From Rhodococcus ruber (lineage in GTDB: Bacteria > Actinomycetota > Actinomycetes > Mycobacteriales > Mycobacteriaceae), in contig NZ_JAPWIJ010000007.1 of assembly GCF_027270735.1 (NCBI RefSeq), positions 124,001-188,000 of the forward strand: DNA of 64,000 bases, read 5' to 3'. Positions 1 to 9,534 of this stretch are shown here, piece after piece (positions within the stretch are counted from its first letter, which is position 1; every line of letters starts with the position of its first letter). Below the pieces are notes generated by a model, which was not told where the DNA came from, did no database searches, and was given only the letters and a program-made list of their open reading frames with translations. Both the position numbers and the translations under genes were made by a program.

Positions 1-105
1 TCACCTGAATCCTTGGTGAACTCCGTCCGCGAACGCGCTCGTTCTGCGCTGGACGTGTACTCCGAGCAGGACTCGACCAGCGCAGACGGCACCGTCACGA
101 CATGA
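1..105 (+). CDS. pafC: C-terminal end of a PafC-like WYL-domain regulator (partial)
   Basis: An open frame enters from the left edge and stops with TGA at 103-105. It gives 34 residues beginning SPESLVNSVRERA and containing RSALDVY. The helical Arg/Ala-rich ending fits the C-terminus of PafC. In M. tuberculosis pafC (Rv2095c) lies directly upstream of tatA on the same strand, as here. PafC works with PafB as a WYL-domain transcriptional regulator of the mycobacterial DNA-damage response. The identification rests mainly on position, because only the tail is visible and no WYL motif can be checked. Confidence 0.6.
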   Translation, partial: SPESLVNSVRERARSALDVYSEQDSTSADGTVTT

Positions 106-190
106 ACGCAGGGCAAACCGGTGCTCGCCGCTGCTGAACGAGTCACCGGTAGTCGGGTACGCTCGATTCATCTGATCTCAGGAGGTTCAC

Positions 191-457
191 ATGGGATTCA
201 CCAGTCCCTGGCACTGGGCGATCGTTGCGGTGGTCGTCATCATTCTGTTCGGTTCCAAGAAGCTGCCCGACGCTGCTCGTGGACTCGGCCGCTCGTTGCG
301 CATCTTCAAGAGCGAGGTGAAGGAGATGCAGAACGACGGCAAATCCGACACCGACACCACGACGGCACAGCAGCCGGCCGCGCCCGCTCAGCTGCCTCCG
401 CCCGCGCCCGTTGCCCCGACGAACGTCGAAGCACAGCACGACGCGAAGTCTGCCTGA
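191..457 (+). CDS. tatA: Sec-independent protein translocase subunit TatA
   Basis: An 88-residue protein with the TatA layout: a short N-terminal tail, one hydrophobic helix (about residues 6-21), the hinge [14 protein letters not shown], an amphipathic helix (about 22-48), and a polar Ala/Pro/Gln-rich tail. TatA oligomers form the pore through which folded twin-arginine substrates cross the cytoplasmic membrane, working with TatC. The start is well supported by the strong ribosome site AGGAGG about 5 bases upstream of ATG. The gene lies 85 bp after the pafC-like end and 110 bp before tatC. A perfect hairpin in the latter gap may lower readthrough from tatA into tatC. Length and motif are normal for the family. 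Confidence 0.95.
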   Translation: MGFTSPWHWAIVAVVVIILFGSKKLPDAARGLGRSLRIFKSEVKEMQNDGKSDTDTTTAQQPAAPAQLPPPAPVAPTNVEAQHDAKSA

Positions 458-475
458 GCGCAGACCGCTCAGCAC

Positions 476-504
476 ACCTTCGGTGCCACGTGGGCACCGA
501 AGGT
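476..504 (+). terminator. 12-bp perfect hairpin between tatA and tatC
   Basis: ACCTTCGGTGCC (476-487) pairs perfectly with GGCACCGAAGGT (493-504) around a 5-nt loop. No T-run follows, so it is not a textbook intrinsic terminator. It could attenuate tatC expression relative to tatA or protect the tatA mRNA 3' end. The role is inferred from position only. Confidence 0.5.
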
Positions 505-567
505 TCACTGCTGTCGGTGACGGCCCGGCGCCGTCGGCCGACCGAAGAAGGCTGACCGAACAACACC

Positions 568-1539
568 ATGCGCATTCCGTTCGATCCGCGGCGTAGCAAG
601 CGCCGAGTCAATCCCGACGGCACGATGTCGTTGGTCGATCATCTGTACGAGCTGCGGACCCGGCTCCTGTGGTCGCTCGTTGCTGTCGCTGTCACCACGG
701 CCTTCGGGTTCTTCTGGTACTCACACACGATATTGGGCGTCGAAAGTCTCGGTGACCTGCTGCGAGGTCCGTACTGCACACTCGATCCGAACCTCCGTGC
801 GAACTTGAGCAACGACGACCAATGTCGACTGCTCGCGACCGGACCGTTCGATCAATTCCTGCTCCGATTCAAGGTCGCGTTCACCGCCGGCGTCGTGCTT
901 GCGTGCCCCATCTGGCTCTATCAGATCTGGGCGTTCATCACCCCGGGCCTCTATGCCAACGAACGGCGATACGCCGTCTCCTTCGTCACCGGCGCGGCTG
1001 CTCTGTTCGTCACCGGCGCCATCCTGGCGTACTTCGTGGTGGCCAAGGGCCTGCACTTCCTGCTGTCGATCGGCGACAACGTACAGATCACCGCGCTGAG
1101 TGGCGATCAGTACTTCGGATTCCTGATCAACCTCCTCATCATCTTCGGTGTCAGCTTCGAGATCCCGCTGCTCGTGGTTGCTCTGAACTTCGTCGGCGTG
1201 CTGACCTACGAGCGGCTCAAGGCGTGGCGTCGCGGTCTGATCTTCGGTCTTTTCGTTTTCGCCGCCATTGCGACACCGGGGCAGGACCCGTTCTCGATGC
1301 TGGCGTTGGCGTTGGCGTTGACGGTCCTCTTCGAAATGGCAGTGCAGATTGCGCGGATTCACGACAAGCGTAAGTTGCGCAAGAGAAGAGACGAATGGGG
1401 TGATGTGTCAGATGACGAAGCAACACGTATCGAAGGCGCAAGTACGATCGAGTCCCCACATGCTGTCGCTCCGACACCGCCGCCCAGCGGATTCGGTGCT
1501 GCAACCCGTACCGAGTCACAGTACGACGACACCATCTGA
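568..1539 (+). CDS. tatC: Sec-independent protein translocase subunit TatC
   Basis: A 323-residue polytopic membrane protein with family signatures: [14 protein letters not shown] near the N-terminus (the cytoplasmic signal-peptide-binding region), [14 protein letters not shown] late in the protein, and about six hydrophobic segments between residues 30 and 255. TatC recognises the twin-arginine signal and recruits TatA. The C-terminal tail of roughly 65 residues is long, charged and Pro/Ser-rich, and is probably cytoplasmic. An LALALAL stretch is encoded by a GTTGGC-type repeat near 1300. The gene follows tatA and is 27 bp upstream of the helicase, so it probably shares an mRNA with it. No strong ribosome site precedes the ATG. 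Confidence 0.95.
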   Translation: MRIPFDPRRSKRRVNPDGTMSLVDHLYELRTRLLWSLVAVAVTTAFGFFWYSHTILGVESLGDLLRGPYCTLDPNLRANLSNDDQCRLLATGPFDQFLLRFKVAFTAGVVLACPIWLYQIWAFITPGLYANERRYAVSFVTGAAALFVTGAILAYFVVAKGLHFLLSIGDNVQITALSGDQYFGFLINLLIIFGVSFEIPLLVVALNFVGVLTYERLKAWRRGLIFGLFVFAAIATPGQDPFSMLALALALTVLFEMAVQIARIHDKRKLRKRRDEWGDVSDDEATRIEGASTIESPHAVAPTPPPSGFGAATRTESQYDDTI

Positions 1540-1566
1540 CCGCGGCCGACGCGTTGGGACCAGCGC

Positions 1567-4341
1567 ATGACGGAAACTACGGCGGACGTCCAGGTCAGTC
1601 CGAAACCTACTGAGCTACAACGATTCTCGGCCGAACTCGGTTTCCCCCTCGACCGGTTCCAGGTCGATGCATGCACCGCATTGGAGAACGGCCACGGCGT
1701 TCTGGTCTGTGCTCCTACCGGTGCGGGCAAGACGGTGATCGGTGAGTTCGCTGTCCACTTGGCTTTGGCGGCCGGGCGAAAGTGCTTCTACACCACGCCG
1801 ATCAAGGCGCTCAGCAATCAGAAATTCGCTGAGCTGACTGCGCGGTACGGCCGCGACACTGTGGGCCTGCTCACCGGTGACTCGTCGATCAACCCCGATG
1901 CCCCCATCGTCATCATGACGACGGAGGTTCTGCGAAACATGCTCTATGCATCGTCGGACGCGCTGCGAGGACTGTCGCACGTCGTCATGGACGAGGTGCA
2001 TTATCTGGCCGATCGCTTCCGGGGTGCGGTGTGGGAAGAGGTCATCCTGCACCTGTCCGACGACGTTCGCCTGGTGAGTCTGTCGGCCACGGTAAGCAAC
2101 GCCGAGGAGTTCGGCGCGTGGATGAGCACGGTTCGCGGTGACACCACAGTCGTCGTGGACGAGAACCGACCGGTACCTCTCTCTCAGCACATCATGGTGG
2201 GACGCCGGTTGTTCGACTTGTTCGACACCAGGGCCCAGTCGCCCGACGGCAGCCAGAAGGTCGTGGTCGACCGCGAACTCGTCCGGCACGTCAAACAGCG
2301 CCAATCTCTCGACTCGATGGACCGCTGGCACGCACCGCACAGTCGAGGTCGCGGCGGCCGAGGCGGCGGGGGAGGTCGCGGTGGCGGTCAGGGCAGCGGG
2401 GCCAACAATCGGCCGCTGGCCCGACCCGATGTGATCGCCAAGCTCGACGAAGAGGGTTTGCTCCCCGCGATCACGTTCATCTTCAGCCGCGCCGGGTGCG
2501 ACGGTGCTCTCACCCAATGCATGCGCTCGCGTCTGGTGTTGACGACGCCCGAGCAGGCCGAAGAAATTCGGTACATCGTCGAGAAGCACACCTCGGAACT
2601 TCCTCGCGAAGACCTGGAGGTTCTGGGCTTCTGGGAGTGGCGCGATGCGCTCGAGCGTGGCTTCGCCGCCCATCACGCCGGTATGTTGCCGGTCTTTCGG
2701 CACACCGTGGAGGAATTGTTCGTCAAGGGCCTGGTCAGGGCGGTGTTCGCCACCGAGACACTGGCGCTCGGCATCAACATGCCTGCCCGAACGGTGGTGC
2801 TGGAAAAGCTCGTCAAGTTCAATGGTGAAACGCATGCCGAGCTGACCCCGGGGGAGTACACCCAGTTGACCGGTCGAGCCGGGCGCCGCGGTATCGACGT
2901 CGAAGGCCATGCCGTCGTGCTGTGGCAGCCGGGCACCGAGCCGACCGAGGTCGCGGGGCTCGCGTCGACCCGTACGTTCCCGCTGCGCAGTTCGTTCGCG
3001 CCGGCGTACAACATGTCGATCAACCTGATCGAGCAATTCGGTGCAGCCGATTCGCGTCTGCTGCTCGAGCGATCCTTCGCGCAGTTCCAGGCCGACCGCT
3101 CGGTAGTCGGAATGGTCCGGGGCATCGAGAAGAACATGCAGACGCTGGACGCGCTCGCTGCACGCCTCGGCGGACCCGACGGCGAATACTTCGAGTATGC
3201 GCGGCTGCGCGAACGACTGAAGGATCGCGAGAAGACCCTCGAGCGCCAGGGCCGCTCCGATCGACGCGACAAGGCTGTCGATTCGTTGCGTGCCCTACGC
3301 CGCGGCGACGTGATCTCGGTGCCGACCGGTCGCCGCAGCGGCCTTGCCGTAGTCCTGGAGCCGGACGACGACCGGGCCGATCCGCGTCCGCTGGTGCTGA
3401 CCGAGGACAAGTGGGCGGGTCGACTCTCCGCAGCGGACTTCCCCTCGCCGGCAACATCGCTCGGAACGATGCGGCTCCCGCGATTCGTCGACCATCGCAC
3501 CGCGAAGACCCGGCGCGATCTTGCGGCAGCACTGGTCACGCGCGGAATATCGCAGCCGTCGGACCGTATCCGACGAAAGTCGACAGCAGCGGACGACAAG
3601 GAGCTTGCCACCCTCCGCCGAGCCATTCGATCGCATCCGGTGCACGCCCGACCCGATCGTGACGAACTCGGCCGTACCGGTGAGCGCTACAACCGGCTGG
3701 CGCGCGAGACCGAAACGATGCGTCAGAAAGTATCGGCCACGACGAACTCTCTTGCTCGCACCTTCGACCGCATCCTGGCTCTGCTCGCCGACCGCGGGTA
3801 CGTGACACCGGGCAAGGATCCCAAGGTGACCGACGACGGTGCCAGATTGAGCCGGATCTACTCCGAGTCCGACCTGCTCGTGGCGGAATGCCTCCGCGGT
3901 GGCCTGTGGCAGGGCCTGTCACCTGCCGAATTGGCAGCGGTCGTATCGGCCGTCGTCTACGAGTCGAGGTCCGAGGGAGACATCACCCCGCACGGTCCGA
4001 CGGGTCCGATCCGACATGCGCTCACCGAGACGGTCCGGGTGTGGCACGAGCTCCGTTCGGACGAAGTGCGGCACAAGCTGCCGCCGACGAGAGAGCCCGA
4101 CATGGGTTTCGTGAAGGCCATCTACAAATGGGCGTCCGATCACTCGTTGGTCGATGCCCTCGTCACAGCCGGGGACAACGGCAAAGCTCTCTCGGGCGGT
4201 GACTTCGTGCGGTGGTGCAGACAGGTGATAGACCTGCTCGATCAGGTTCGGCTCGCGGCCCCGGAGCCGGAACTGTCGAGAACGGCGGCGCGCGCCGTCG
4301 CAGCCCTACGCCGCGGCGTGGTCGCGGTCGACGCCGCGTGA
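1567..4341 (+). CDS. helY: Ski2-like DEAD/DEVH-box RNA helicase (HelY)
   Basis: A 924-residue superfamily-2 helicase. Visible motifs in order are Walker A APTGAGKT (residues 49-56), DEVH (142-145), the SATVSN motif, ETLALGINMPART, and QLTGRAGRRG (about 433-442). The C-terminal third resembles the Ski2/Mtr4 family winged-helix and helical-bundle (DSHCT) region. The family unwinds RNA, often in RNA turnover. M. tuberculosis HelY (Rv2092c) occupies the same position after tatC. An Arg/Gly-rich stretch at residues 259-280, between the two RecA-like domains, looks like an RGG box and may add RNA affinity. ATG lies 27 bp after tatC with a GGGA stretch upstream. The exact RNA substrate is unknown. 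Confidence 0.93.
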   Translation: MTETTADVQVSPKPTELQRFSAELGFPLDRFQVDACTALENGHGVLVCAPTGAGKTVIGEFAVHLALAAGRKCFYTTPIKALSNQKFAELTARYGRDTVGLLTGDSSINPDAPIVIMTTEVLRNMLYASSDALRGLSHVVMDEVHYLADRFRGAVWEEVILHLSDDVRLVSLSATVSNAEEFGAWMSTVRGDTTVVVDENRPVPLSQHIMVGRRLFDLFDTRAQSPDGSQKVVVDRELVRHVKQRQSLDSMDRWHAPHSRGRGGRGGGGGRGGGQGSGANNRPLARPDVIAKLDEEGLLPAITFIFSRAGCDGALTQCMRSRLVLTTPEQAEEIRYIVEKHTSELPREDLEVLGFWEWRDALERGFAAHHAGMLPVFRHTVEELFVKGLVRAVFATETLALGINMPARTVVLEKLVKFNGETHAELTPGEYTQLTGRAGRRGIDVEGHAVVLWQPGTEPTEVAGLASTRTFPLRSSFAPAYNMSINLIEQFGAADSRLLLERSFAQFQADRSVVGMVRGIEKNMQTLDALAARLGGPDGEYFEYARLRERLKDREKTLERQGRSDRRDKAVDSLRALRRGDVISVPTGRRSGLAVVLEPDDDRADPRPLVLTEDKWAGRLSAADFPSPATSLGTMRLPRFVDHRTAKTRRDLAAALVTRGISQPSDRIRRKSTAADDKELATLRRAIRSHPVHARPDRDELGRTGERYNRLARETETMRQKVSATTNSLARTFDRILALLADRGYVTPGKDPKVTDDGARLSRIYSESDLLVAECLRGGLWQGLSPAELAAVVSAVVYESRSEGDITPHGPTGPIRHALTETVRVWHELRSDEVRHKLPPTREPDMGFVKAIYKWASDHSLVDALVTAGDNGKALSGGDFVRWCRQVIDLLDQVRLAAPEPELSRTAARAVAALRRGVVAVDAA

Positions 4342-4482
4342 GCGGGGCGGCGTGATGGAGTGGCCCGGTCGAGGTGAACCCGACGCAGTCGGTGCGAACC
4401 GGACTGCCGGGTCGGTACAGCGGGACGTCACACAGTCGGGCTACTGTACCCCCGACGAATCCGAAATTTCAGTGGAGGCGAG

Positions 4483-5526
4483 ATGAGCGGCCCATACGGT
4501 CCGACCGACCCCGACAACAGTTGGTCGCGCACACCCGACCAGCAGGACGGTGCCGCGAAAGACACACCGGAGACACGCGCCGACACCCCTGGATCTGCCG
4601 GTCATTCCGCAGGCTCCACTCCTGGATCTGCCGGTCATTCCGCAGGCTCCACTCCTGCACCGGATTCGCAGGCCCCGACACCCTCTGCATGGGGCCAGTA
4701 CGGGCAGCCGACCGCAACGCCGACCACTCCGTACGGAGAGTCCGCGCCCGGCGCATACGGGCAGAATTCACAGCAGCCCAGCGGTCAGTACCCCCAGGGA
4801 CAGTACCCACCGACTGGGTATCTGCAGGGCCAGTACCCGCAAGCCGGCTACCCCCAGGGCCAGTACCCACAGGGGCAGTATCCGCAGGGCCAGTACCCGC
4901 AAGCCGGTTACCCCCAGGGCCAGTACCCCCAAGGCCAGAATCCACAGGCCCCGGCCGGTCAGAATCCCACGACGCAGTACCCGTCCGGTCAGCAGTACGG
5001 CGCGCCCTATCCCGGGTCGGGCACACCGCCGTCCGGTGATCCGGCTTATCAGAATCCCTATGCCCCACAGCAATTCGGTGGTGGTCAGTACGGTCCCGGC
5101 CAGTACGGTGCCAATCAGCCCGGTGCCGATCAGTACGGGCAGCAGCCGTGGAACCCCAACCAGCAGTATCCGAATCAGCAAGTGCCCGGGCAGCAGGCCC
5201 CCCGTCCGGCCGGATCGCAGTCGAAGAAGCCACTGATCATCGCCGGTGTCGTCATTGCGGTCGTCGCGGTGATCGCTCTGGTCTCGTTCTTGGCCTTCGG
5301 CCGCTCGACCACGCTGGACACTGCGGCCGCCCAGGAAGGCGTCCGTAAGGTCGTCACCGAGTCCTACGGAGCGTCCGACGTCTCCGGCGTGTTGTGCCCC
5401 CAGGACATCGAGGTGAAGGCCGGTGCCAGTGTCGATTGCACCCTGACGGTCGACGGGGCGTTCAAGAAGGTGACGTTGACCTTCCTGGACGACGACGCCA
5501 ATTACGAGGTCTCACTACCCAAGTAG
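4483..5526 (+). CDS. Repeat-rich single-pass membrane protein with C-terminal DUF4333 domain
   Basis: A 347-residue protein in three parts. Residues 1-245 are disordered and rich in Pro, Gln, Gly and Tyr, with a tandem 11-residue duplication near residues 36-57 and many GQYPQ-type units at 101-152. A single hydrophobic helix spans about 250-272. The last 75 residues form a small domain with two cysteines (VLCPQD and VDCTL), matching the actinobacterial DUF4333 family. Topology is probably cytoplasmic repeats with DUF4333 outside. An equivalent gene, Rv2091c, sits between helY and the exonuclease in M. tuberculosis. Its function is not known. GGAGGCGAG just before the ATG is a good ribosome site. 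It converges on the exonuclease gene, 17 bp away. Confidence 0.85.
   Translation: MSGPYGPTDPDNSWSRTPDQQDGAAKDTPETRADTPGSAGHSAGSTPGSAGHSAGSTPAPDSQAPTPSAWGQYGQPTATPTTPYGESAPGAYGQNSQQPSGQYPQGQYPPTGYLQGQYPQAGYPQGQYPQGQYPQGQYPQAGYPQGQYPQGQNPQAPAGQNPTTQYPSGQQYGAPYPGSGTPPSGDPAYQNPYAPQQFGGGQYGPGQYGANQPGADQYGQQPWNPNQQYPNQQVPGQQAPRPAGSQSKKPLIIAGVVIAVVAVIALVSFLAFGRSTTLDTAAAQEGVRKVVTESYGASDVSGVLCPQDIEVKAGASVDCTLTVDGAFKKVTLTFLDDDANYEVSLPK
4588..4653 (+). repeat. Tandem 33-bp perfect duplication inside the DUF4333 gene
   Basis: Positions 4588-4620 and 4621-4653 are the same 33-bp unit and encode PGSAGHSAGST twice in frame. Perfect identity at synonymous positions points to a recent slippage or duplication event. 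Confidence 0.9.
4783..4938 (+). repeat. GQYPQ-type repeat array
   Basis: About ten in-frame units of GQYPQ with AGYPQ and TGYLQ variants cover residues 101-152 of the DUF4333 protein. Neighbouring units are nearly identical in DNA, so copy number may vary between strains. Confidence 0.85.
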
Positions 5527-5543
5527 TCACCTCGGCTACTCGA

Positions 5544-6536
5544 TCAGTTCCGCGGCGCCGTGGCCGCCATCGCAGCGACGAGGCGAGCCACGGCGTTTTC
5601 CACTCCGAGGGTCTCGGCAAGGTCGTTCAGTGCATCGACGTCGGCGGGCGCGGCCGGGATCTCGTCGGATTTCGACAAGACGACGTCGGCGTCGGTGACA
5701 ACTCGTACGACGGGAAGGGCCGCGTCGAGGTAGTCGCTCGCGTTGGCCAGCTTCGCACGGATGCCCTTGGCCATGTCCGAGGACGGGTCGAGGGCCGCAG
5801 CGCGCAGTGCGGCAACGGATTCGTGCTGCAGCATCAGCGTGGACGCCGTCTTCTCGCCGATACCCTTCACTCCGGGGAGGCCGTCCGAGGCATCGCCTCG
5901 TAGCAGAGCGAGCTCCGCGTACGCCTCGCCCGCACGGTGCAGCGGAACTCCGTACCGCTCGGAAACCAATGCGGGATCGAACAATTCGGCCTTCGCCAAC
6001 CCGCGACCCACGTACAGGACGCGTACCTCGTTCGGCTCGTCGGCGGCCACCTGCAACAAGTCTCGGTCTCCGCTGACCACCACGACGGGGTCCTGACGCT
6101 CGCGCGCGGCCAGGGTGCCGAGCACGTCGTCTGCCTCGAGACCCTCTGCGCCTGCGGTCGCGATCCCCAATGCGGCGAGAACATCCATGATCATGTCCAC
6201 CTGCGGGGTCAGCGTCTCGGGAACCTCTTCGCTCTCGGCGACCTCCGGCGCGGCCTCGGCAACGCGATGCGCCTTGTAGGACGGCACGAGATCGACTCGG
6301 AACTGCGGCCGCCAGTCCAGATCGAGGCACACGGCCAGCCGACTGGGTTCGGTGCGTGCGATCAGCGCCGAGATCATGTCGAGAAAACCACGGACGGCGT
6401 TGACGGGTCGTCCGTCGGGGGCCGTAATCGACTCGGGCAGTGCGTAGTAGGCCCTGAACCACAGGCTCGCACCGTCGAGGAGCAGCAACGGCGACTTTCC
6501 GGGGGCGGTCATGGGGCTCATCTTGCCGTACGGCAC
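5544..6536 (-). CDS. 5'-3' exonuclease (FEN-like)
   Basis: A 330-residue protein matching the 5'-3' exonuclease (T5 FEN/Pol I N-domain) family without a polymerase domain. Visible features are an N-terminal LLLLDGAS metal-site strand, [10 protein letters not shown] in the arch region, GLEADDVLG and [13 protein letters not shown] with acidic metal ligands, and the helix-hairpin-helix [13 protein letters not shown]. It should remove 5' flaps or RNA primers in replication and repair. The M. tuberculosis counterpart is Rv2090. The start is uncertain: GTG at 6536, ATG at 6521 and ATG at 6512 are all in frame and none has a strong ribosome site; family members usually begin near the last. The gene diverges from pepE with only 12 bp between the outermost starts. 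Confidence 0.88.
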   Translation of the reverse strand: MPYGKMSPMTAPGKSPLLLLDGASLWFRAYYALPESITAPDGRPVNAVRGFLDMISALIARTEPSRLAVCLDLDWRPQFRVDLVPSYKAHRVAEAAPEVAESEEVPETLTPQVDMIMDVLAALGIATAGAEGLEADDVLGTLAARERQDPVVVVSGDRDLLQVAADEPNEVRVLYVGRGLAKAELFDPALVSERYGVPLHRAGEAYAELALLRGDASDGLPGVKGIGEKTASTLMLQHESVAALRAAALDPSSDMAKGIRAKLANASDYLDAALPVVRVVTDADVVLSKSDEIPAAPADVDALNDLAETLGVENAVARLVAAMAATAPRN

Positions 6537-6548
6537 TAGCCTGGAGGT

Positions 6549-7691
6549 ATGAGTGTCGATTCTTCGGTCAGTTCCTCACGTTTCTCCAGCGATGTCTACG
6601 CGTCGCGGCTCGCGCGAGCTGCGCGTCTGACATCGGATGCGGGATTGGATGCGCTGCTGATCACCCCGGGTCCGGATCTGCAGTACCTGATCGGCTCGAA
6701 GGCCAGTTCGTTCGAGCGTCTCATCGCCCTGGTGGTGCCGGCCGACGGCAGCACACCCAGTGTTGTCGTACCGCGGCTCGAGCTGGCCGCGCTGGGCGAT
6801 TCCGCGGCACAGGATCTGTCTCTGCACCTCGTCGACTGGGTGGACGGCGTCGATCCGTACGCACTGGTGGCCGCGGCGGTTCCGGCCGGAACGAAGACGG
6901 CCGTCGCCGACGCGATGCCGGCGCTGCACTTCGTGCCGCTGGCCGAGGTGTTCGGAACTGTGCCGGTGCTGGCCACGGATGTGCTCCGCGAGCTGCGGAT
7001 GGTCAAGGACGAGGCCGAGATCGACGCGTTACGGCGAGCCGGGTACGCCATCGATCGAGTGCACGCCCGTATGGGGGAATGGCTTCGCGTGGGCCGCACC
7101 GAAGCGCAAATCGCCGCAGACATTGCCGCCGCCATCGTCGAAGAGGGGCATACTGCACCCGAATTCATCATCGTCGGATCCGGCCCACACGGCGCCGATC
7201 CGCACCACGAGGTGTCCGATCGCGTCGTGGAGGCAGGCGACATCGTCGTGATCGACATCGGCGGGCCCGTTGCACCGGGATACAACTCCGACTCGACCCG
7301 CACCTACAGTCTCGGCGAGCCGACAGCGGAGATCGCGGGCCTCTACGCGGTGCTGGAGCGGGCGCAGCAAGCCGCTGTCGACGCGGTGGTGCCGGGGGTA
7401 ACGGCACAGTCCATCGATGCGGCCGCCCGCGACGTCCTGGTCGACGCCGGTCTGGGCGAGGCGTTCCTGCACCGCACCGGTCACGGAATCGGCTTGTCCG
7501 TCCACGAGGAGCCGTACATCGTTGCGGGAAACGACATCACGCTGACCGAAGGGATGGCGTTCAGCATCGAGCCAGGAATCTACTTCCGCGGACAGTGGGG
7601 TGCACGGATCGAGGACATCGTCGTGGTCACCGCAGACGGGTGCGAGTCGGTCAATCTCCGGCCACACGGTCTGGCCGTCCTGCCGGTGTGA
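6549..7691 (+). CDS. pepE: M24-family Xaa-Pro (proline) dipeptidase PepE/PepQ-like
   Basis: A 380-residue pita-bread-fold metallopeptidase. The N-terminal creatinase-like domain (about 20-150) is followed by the catalytic domain with the expected dinuclear metal ligands: Asp236 and Asp248 in [17 protein letters not shown], the His in [13 protein letters not shown], and the Glu residues in FSIEPGIY and GARIED. It probably cleaves dipeptides or N-terminal residues before proline in the cytoplasm. The equivalent M. tuberculosis gene is Rv2089c (pepE), also next to the exonuclease. A GGAGGT site sits unusually close to the ATG. Its TGA stop overlaps the GTG of the next gene, so the two are translationally coupled. 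Confidence 0.9.
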   Translation: MSVDSSVSSSRFSSDVYASRLARAARLTSDAGLDALLITPGPDLQYLIGSKASSFERLIALVVPADGSTPSVVVPRLELAALGDSAAQDLSLHLVDWVDGVDPYALVAAAVPAGTKTAVADAMPALHFVPLAEVFGTVPVLATDVLRELRMVKDEAEIDALRRAGYAIDRVHARMGEWLRVGRTEAQIAADIAAAIVEEGHTAPEFIIVGSGPHGADPHHEVSDRVVEAGDIVVIDIGGPVAPGYNSDSTRTYSLGEPTAEIAGLYAVLERAQQAAVDAVVPGVTAQSIDAAARDVLVDAGLGEAFLHRTGHGIGLSVHEEPYIVAGNDITLTEGMAFSIEPGIYFRGQWGARIEDIVVVTADGCESVNLRPHGLAVLPV

Positions 7692-8278
7692 CGCCTGTGC
7701 GCGAGGCCGAATTCGTGTCGGTCGTTCGGTCCAATCCTGCTGTGGCCGAGATACTTCGACGTGCCCCACAACTAGGGCTTGCCGGGTGGTACCTGACGGC
7801 GGGTGGCCTCTTCCAGACGGTGTGGAACCATCTCGCCGATCGGGATCCGCAGGCGGGCATTCGTGATTACGATTTCTTCTACTTCGACGACTCCGATCTG
7901 TCCTACGAGGCCGAGAACGAGGTGATCGAGGCTGCGGCCTCGCTCTTCGCCGACCTCGGGGTGGACGTCGAAGTGCGCAACGAAGCACGCGTACATCTGT
8001 GGTACGAGCAGCACTTCGGGAGTCGTATCGCACCGTTCCGCAGCACCGAGGACGCTATCGACCATTTCGTGTCCACCACATGCTGTTTCGGAATCACCAC
8101 CGATGCCGGCGGGGGAGATGTCGTCTACGCGCCACACGGTTTCGAGGATCTGTTCGCGGGAATCGTGCGGCCCAATCCGCGCGTGCCGATGCAGCATGTG
8201 TACGAGGCCAAAGCCGCCCGCTGGACGACGGAATGGCCTGGCTTGACCGTCCTACCCTGGCCGTCGGGCCTCCTGTGA
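7688..8278 (+). CDS. Nucleotidyltransferase-like protein (DUF925/NTP_transf_6 type)
   Basis: A 196-residue protein starting at a GTG that overlaps the pepE stop (GTGA), which decides the start. The sequence GWYLTAGGLFQTVWN followed by DYDFFYFD matches the nucleotidyltransferase-fold family DUF925: a glycine-rich turn followed by a D-x-D acidic pair. No additional domain is present. Members are mostly uncharacterised and are thought to transfer nucleotides to unknown substrates. It is probably co-transcribed with pepE and ends 19 bp before the converging PPOX gene. The family call is from memory of its motif pattern; the substrate is unknown. Confidence 0.75.
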   Translation: MTPVREAEFVSVVRSNPAVAEILRRAPQLGLAGWYLTAGGLFQTVWNHLADRDPQAGIRDYDFFYFDDSDLSYEAENEVIEAAASLFADLGVDVEVRNEARVHLWYEQHFGSRIAPFRSTEDAIDHFVSTTCCFGITTDAGGGDVVYAPHGFEDLFAGIVRPNPRVPMQHVYEAKAARWTTEWPGLTVLPWPSGLL

Positions 8279-8297
8279 CGCGGGAGCCGGCGGCGCG

Positions 8298-8711
8298 CTA
8301 GCGGCTGAGCAGCGAACGACTCCCCAGTACACGTTGCACTTGGATCTCGATGACCACCCGCGTCGGATTCTCCCTCGGAACGCGGTAGCGCTGGGCGTAA
8401 CGGTTCTCGGCGTCGACGACGGAATCTCGATCGCTGCGGACCGAAGCCGGTCCTTCCATGGTGAGCCAGCGGGCACCGTCTATCTGAGTCACGGCGGCAT
8501 AGGCACCACGGCCGGCGTTGATCGCCTTCTGCGACACGTCGTTGGTGATGACCCGTGCAATCCGAGCAACGGAGTCGTACGTGAAACCGACGGCAACGAC
8601 GTGCGGTGTTCCGTCCGGTCGGAGCGTGGTCAGTGTGGCGAGATGCCGCTCGGTGAGGAATTCGAGCGCGTCGTCGGTGAGGGCAGTCGCGTCAGCGGGG
8701 GTTGCGGCCAT
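8298..8711 (-). CDS. PPOX-class F420-dependent oxidoreductase, Rv2074-like
   Basis: A 137-residue split-barrel flavin/F420-binding protein. [20 protein letters not shown] is the typical start of a pyridoxamine-phosphate-oxidase-like barrel. The rest, including NPTRVVIEI near the end, fits the small F420-dependent subfamily. The M. tuberculosis counterpart next to Rv2073c is Rv2074, described as an F420-dependent biliverdin reductase. Start chosen at ATG 8711, after which the family sequence begins. It diverges from the SDR gene across 64 bp that must hold both promoters. A related but different PPOX gene lies after cobN. Confidence 0.85.
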   Translation of the reverse strand: MAATPADATALTDDALEFLTERHLATLTTLRPDGTPHVVAVGFTYDSVARIARVITNDVSQKAINAGRGAYAAVTQIDGARWLTMEGPASVRSDRDSVVDAENRYAQRYRVPRENPTRVVIEIQVQRVLGSRSLLSR

Positions 8712-8775
8712 GACCCGACTGTAGTGACGTGCCCCGACTGCCACGAGCGGGGTTCGATCGGCCAGACTGATCGGC

Positions 8776-9534
8776 GTGAGCAGACGAGCAGAACCCGCAT
8801 CCGGAACGCTGTTGCTGCTGGGTGGACGAAGCGAGATCGGGCTCGAGGTGGCCACCCGACTGGCACCGGGGCGAACCGTCGTACTGGCCGCGAGACGCAG
8901 CAACGAGCTGACCGCAGAACAAGTCCGGGTGCAACAGGCAGGCGCACACGGCGTGCACACCGTCGAATTCGACGCGAACGCGATGGACACCCACAACGAA
9001 CTCCTGCGCGAGGTGGCCCGAGAACACGGTCCGATAGGCATCGTTGTTCTCGCTTTCGGCATCCTCGGAGACCAGGCACGCGCCGAGAACGACGCCCAGC
9101 ATGCTCTCGACGTCATCACCACCGACTTCCTGGCGCAGGTCTCCGTACTCACTCACGCCGCGACACTGCTGAGGGCACAGGGCACCGGCGACCTGATCGT
9201 GTTCTCTTCGGTCGCGGGTGTACGAGTGCGCCGGGCCAACTACGTGTACGGTTCCGCGAAGGCCGGCCTCGACGGATTCGCCAGCGGACTGAGCGATTCG
9301 CTGCACGGCAGCGGAGTACACCTGCTGCTCGCCCGTCCTGGGTTCGTCATCGGGTCCATGACCGACGGAATGGACCCGGCTCCGATGTCGAGTACACCGG
9401 CTCAGGTTGCCGACGGTGTCGTCAAGGCGTTGTTCGAGCGCCGGAACAGCGTCGCGATTCCGGGCACCTTGAGACCGGTCTTCTTCGCCATGCATCTAGT
9501 ACCACAATGGCTCTGGCGCAGGATGCCACGCTGA
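8776..9534 (+). CDS. Short-chain dehydrogenase/reductase (Rv2073c-like)
   Basis: A 252-residue SDR with a modified nucleotide-binding turn [12 protein letters not shown] (residues about 14-25), a Ser in [11 protein letters not shown], and the catalytic YGSAK (YxxxK). The C-terminal part after residue 190 is hydrophobic and is probably membrane-associated, as in DprE2-like and Rv2073c-type SDRs. The substrate is unknown. Its stop overlaps the ATG of cobL, linking it to the cobalamin operon; the same adjacency exists in M. tuberculosis. GTG at 8776 is the only sensible start and has no strong ribosome site. Confidence 0.85.
   Translation: MSRRAEPASGTLLLLGGRSEIGLEVATRLAPGRTVVLAARRSNELTAEQVRVQQAGAHGVHTVEFDANAMDTHNELLREVAREHGPIGIVVLAFGILGDQARAENDAQHALDVITTDFLAQVSVLTHAATLLRAQGTGDLIVFSSVAGVRVRRANYVYGSAKAGLDGFASGLSDSLHGSGVHLLLARPGFVIGSMTDGMDPAPMSSTPAQVADGVVKALFERRNSVAIPGTLRPVFFAMHLVPQWLWRRMPR

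Noticed and set aside
4783-4938. CRISPR-like repeats in the DUF4333 gene
   Set aside because: The periodic units are in frame, directly adjacent with no unique spacers, and encode GQYPQ repeats.
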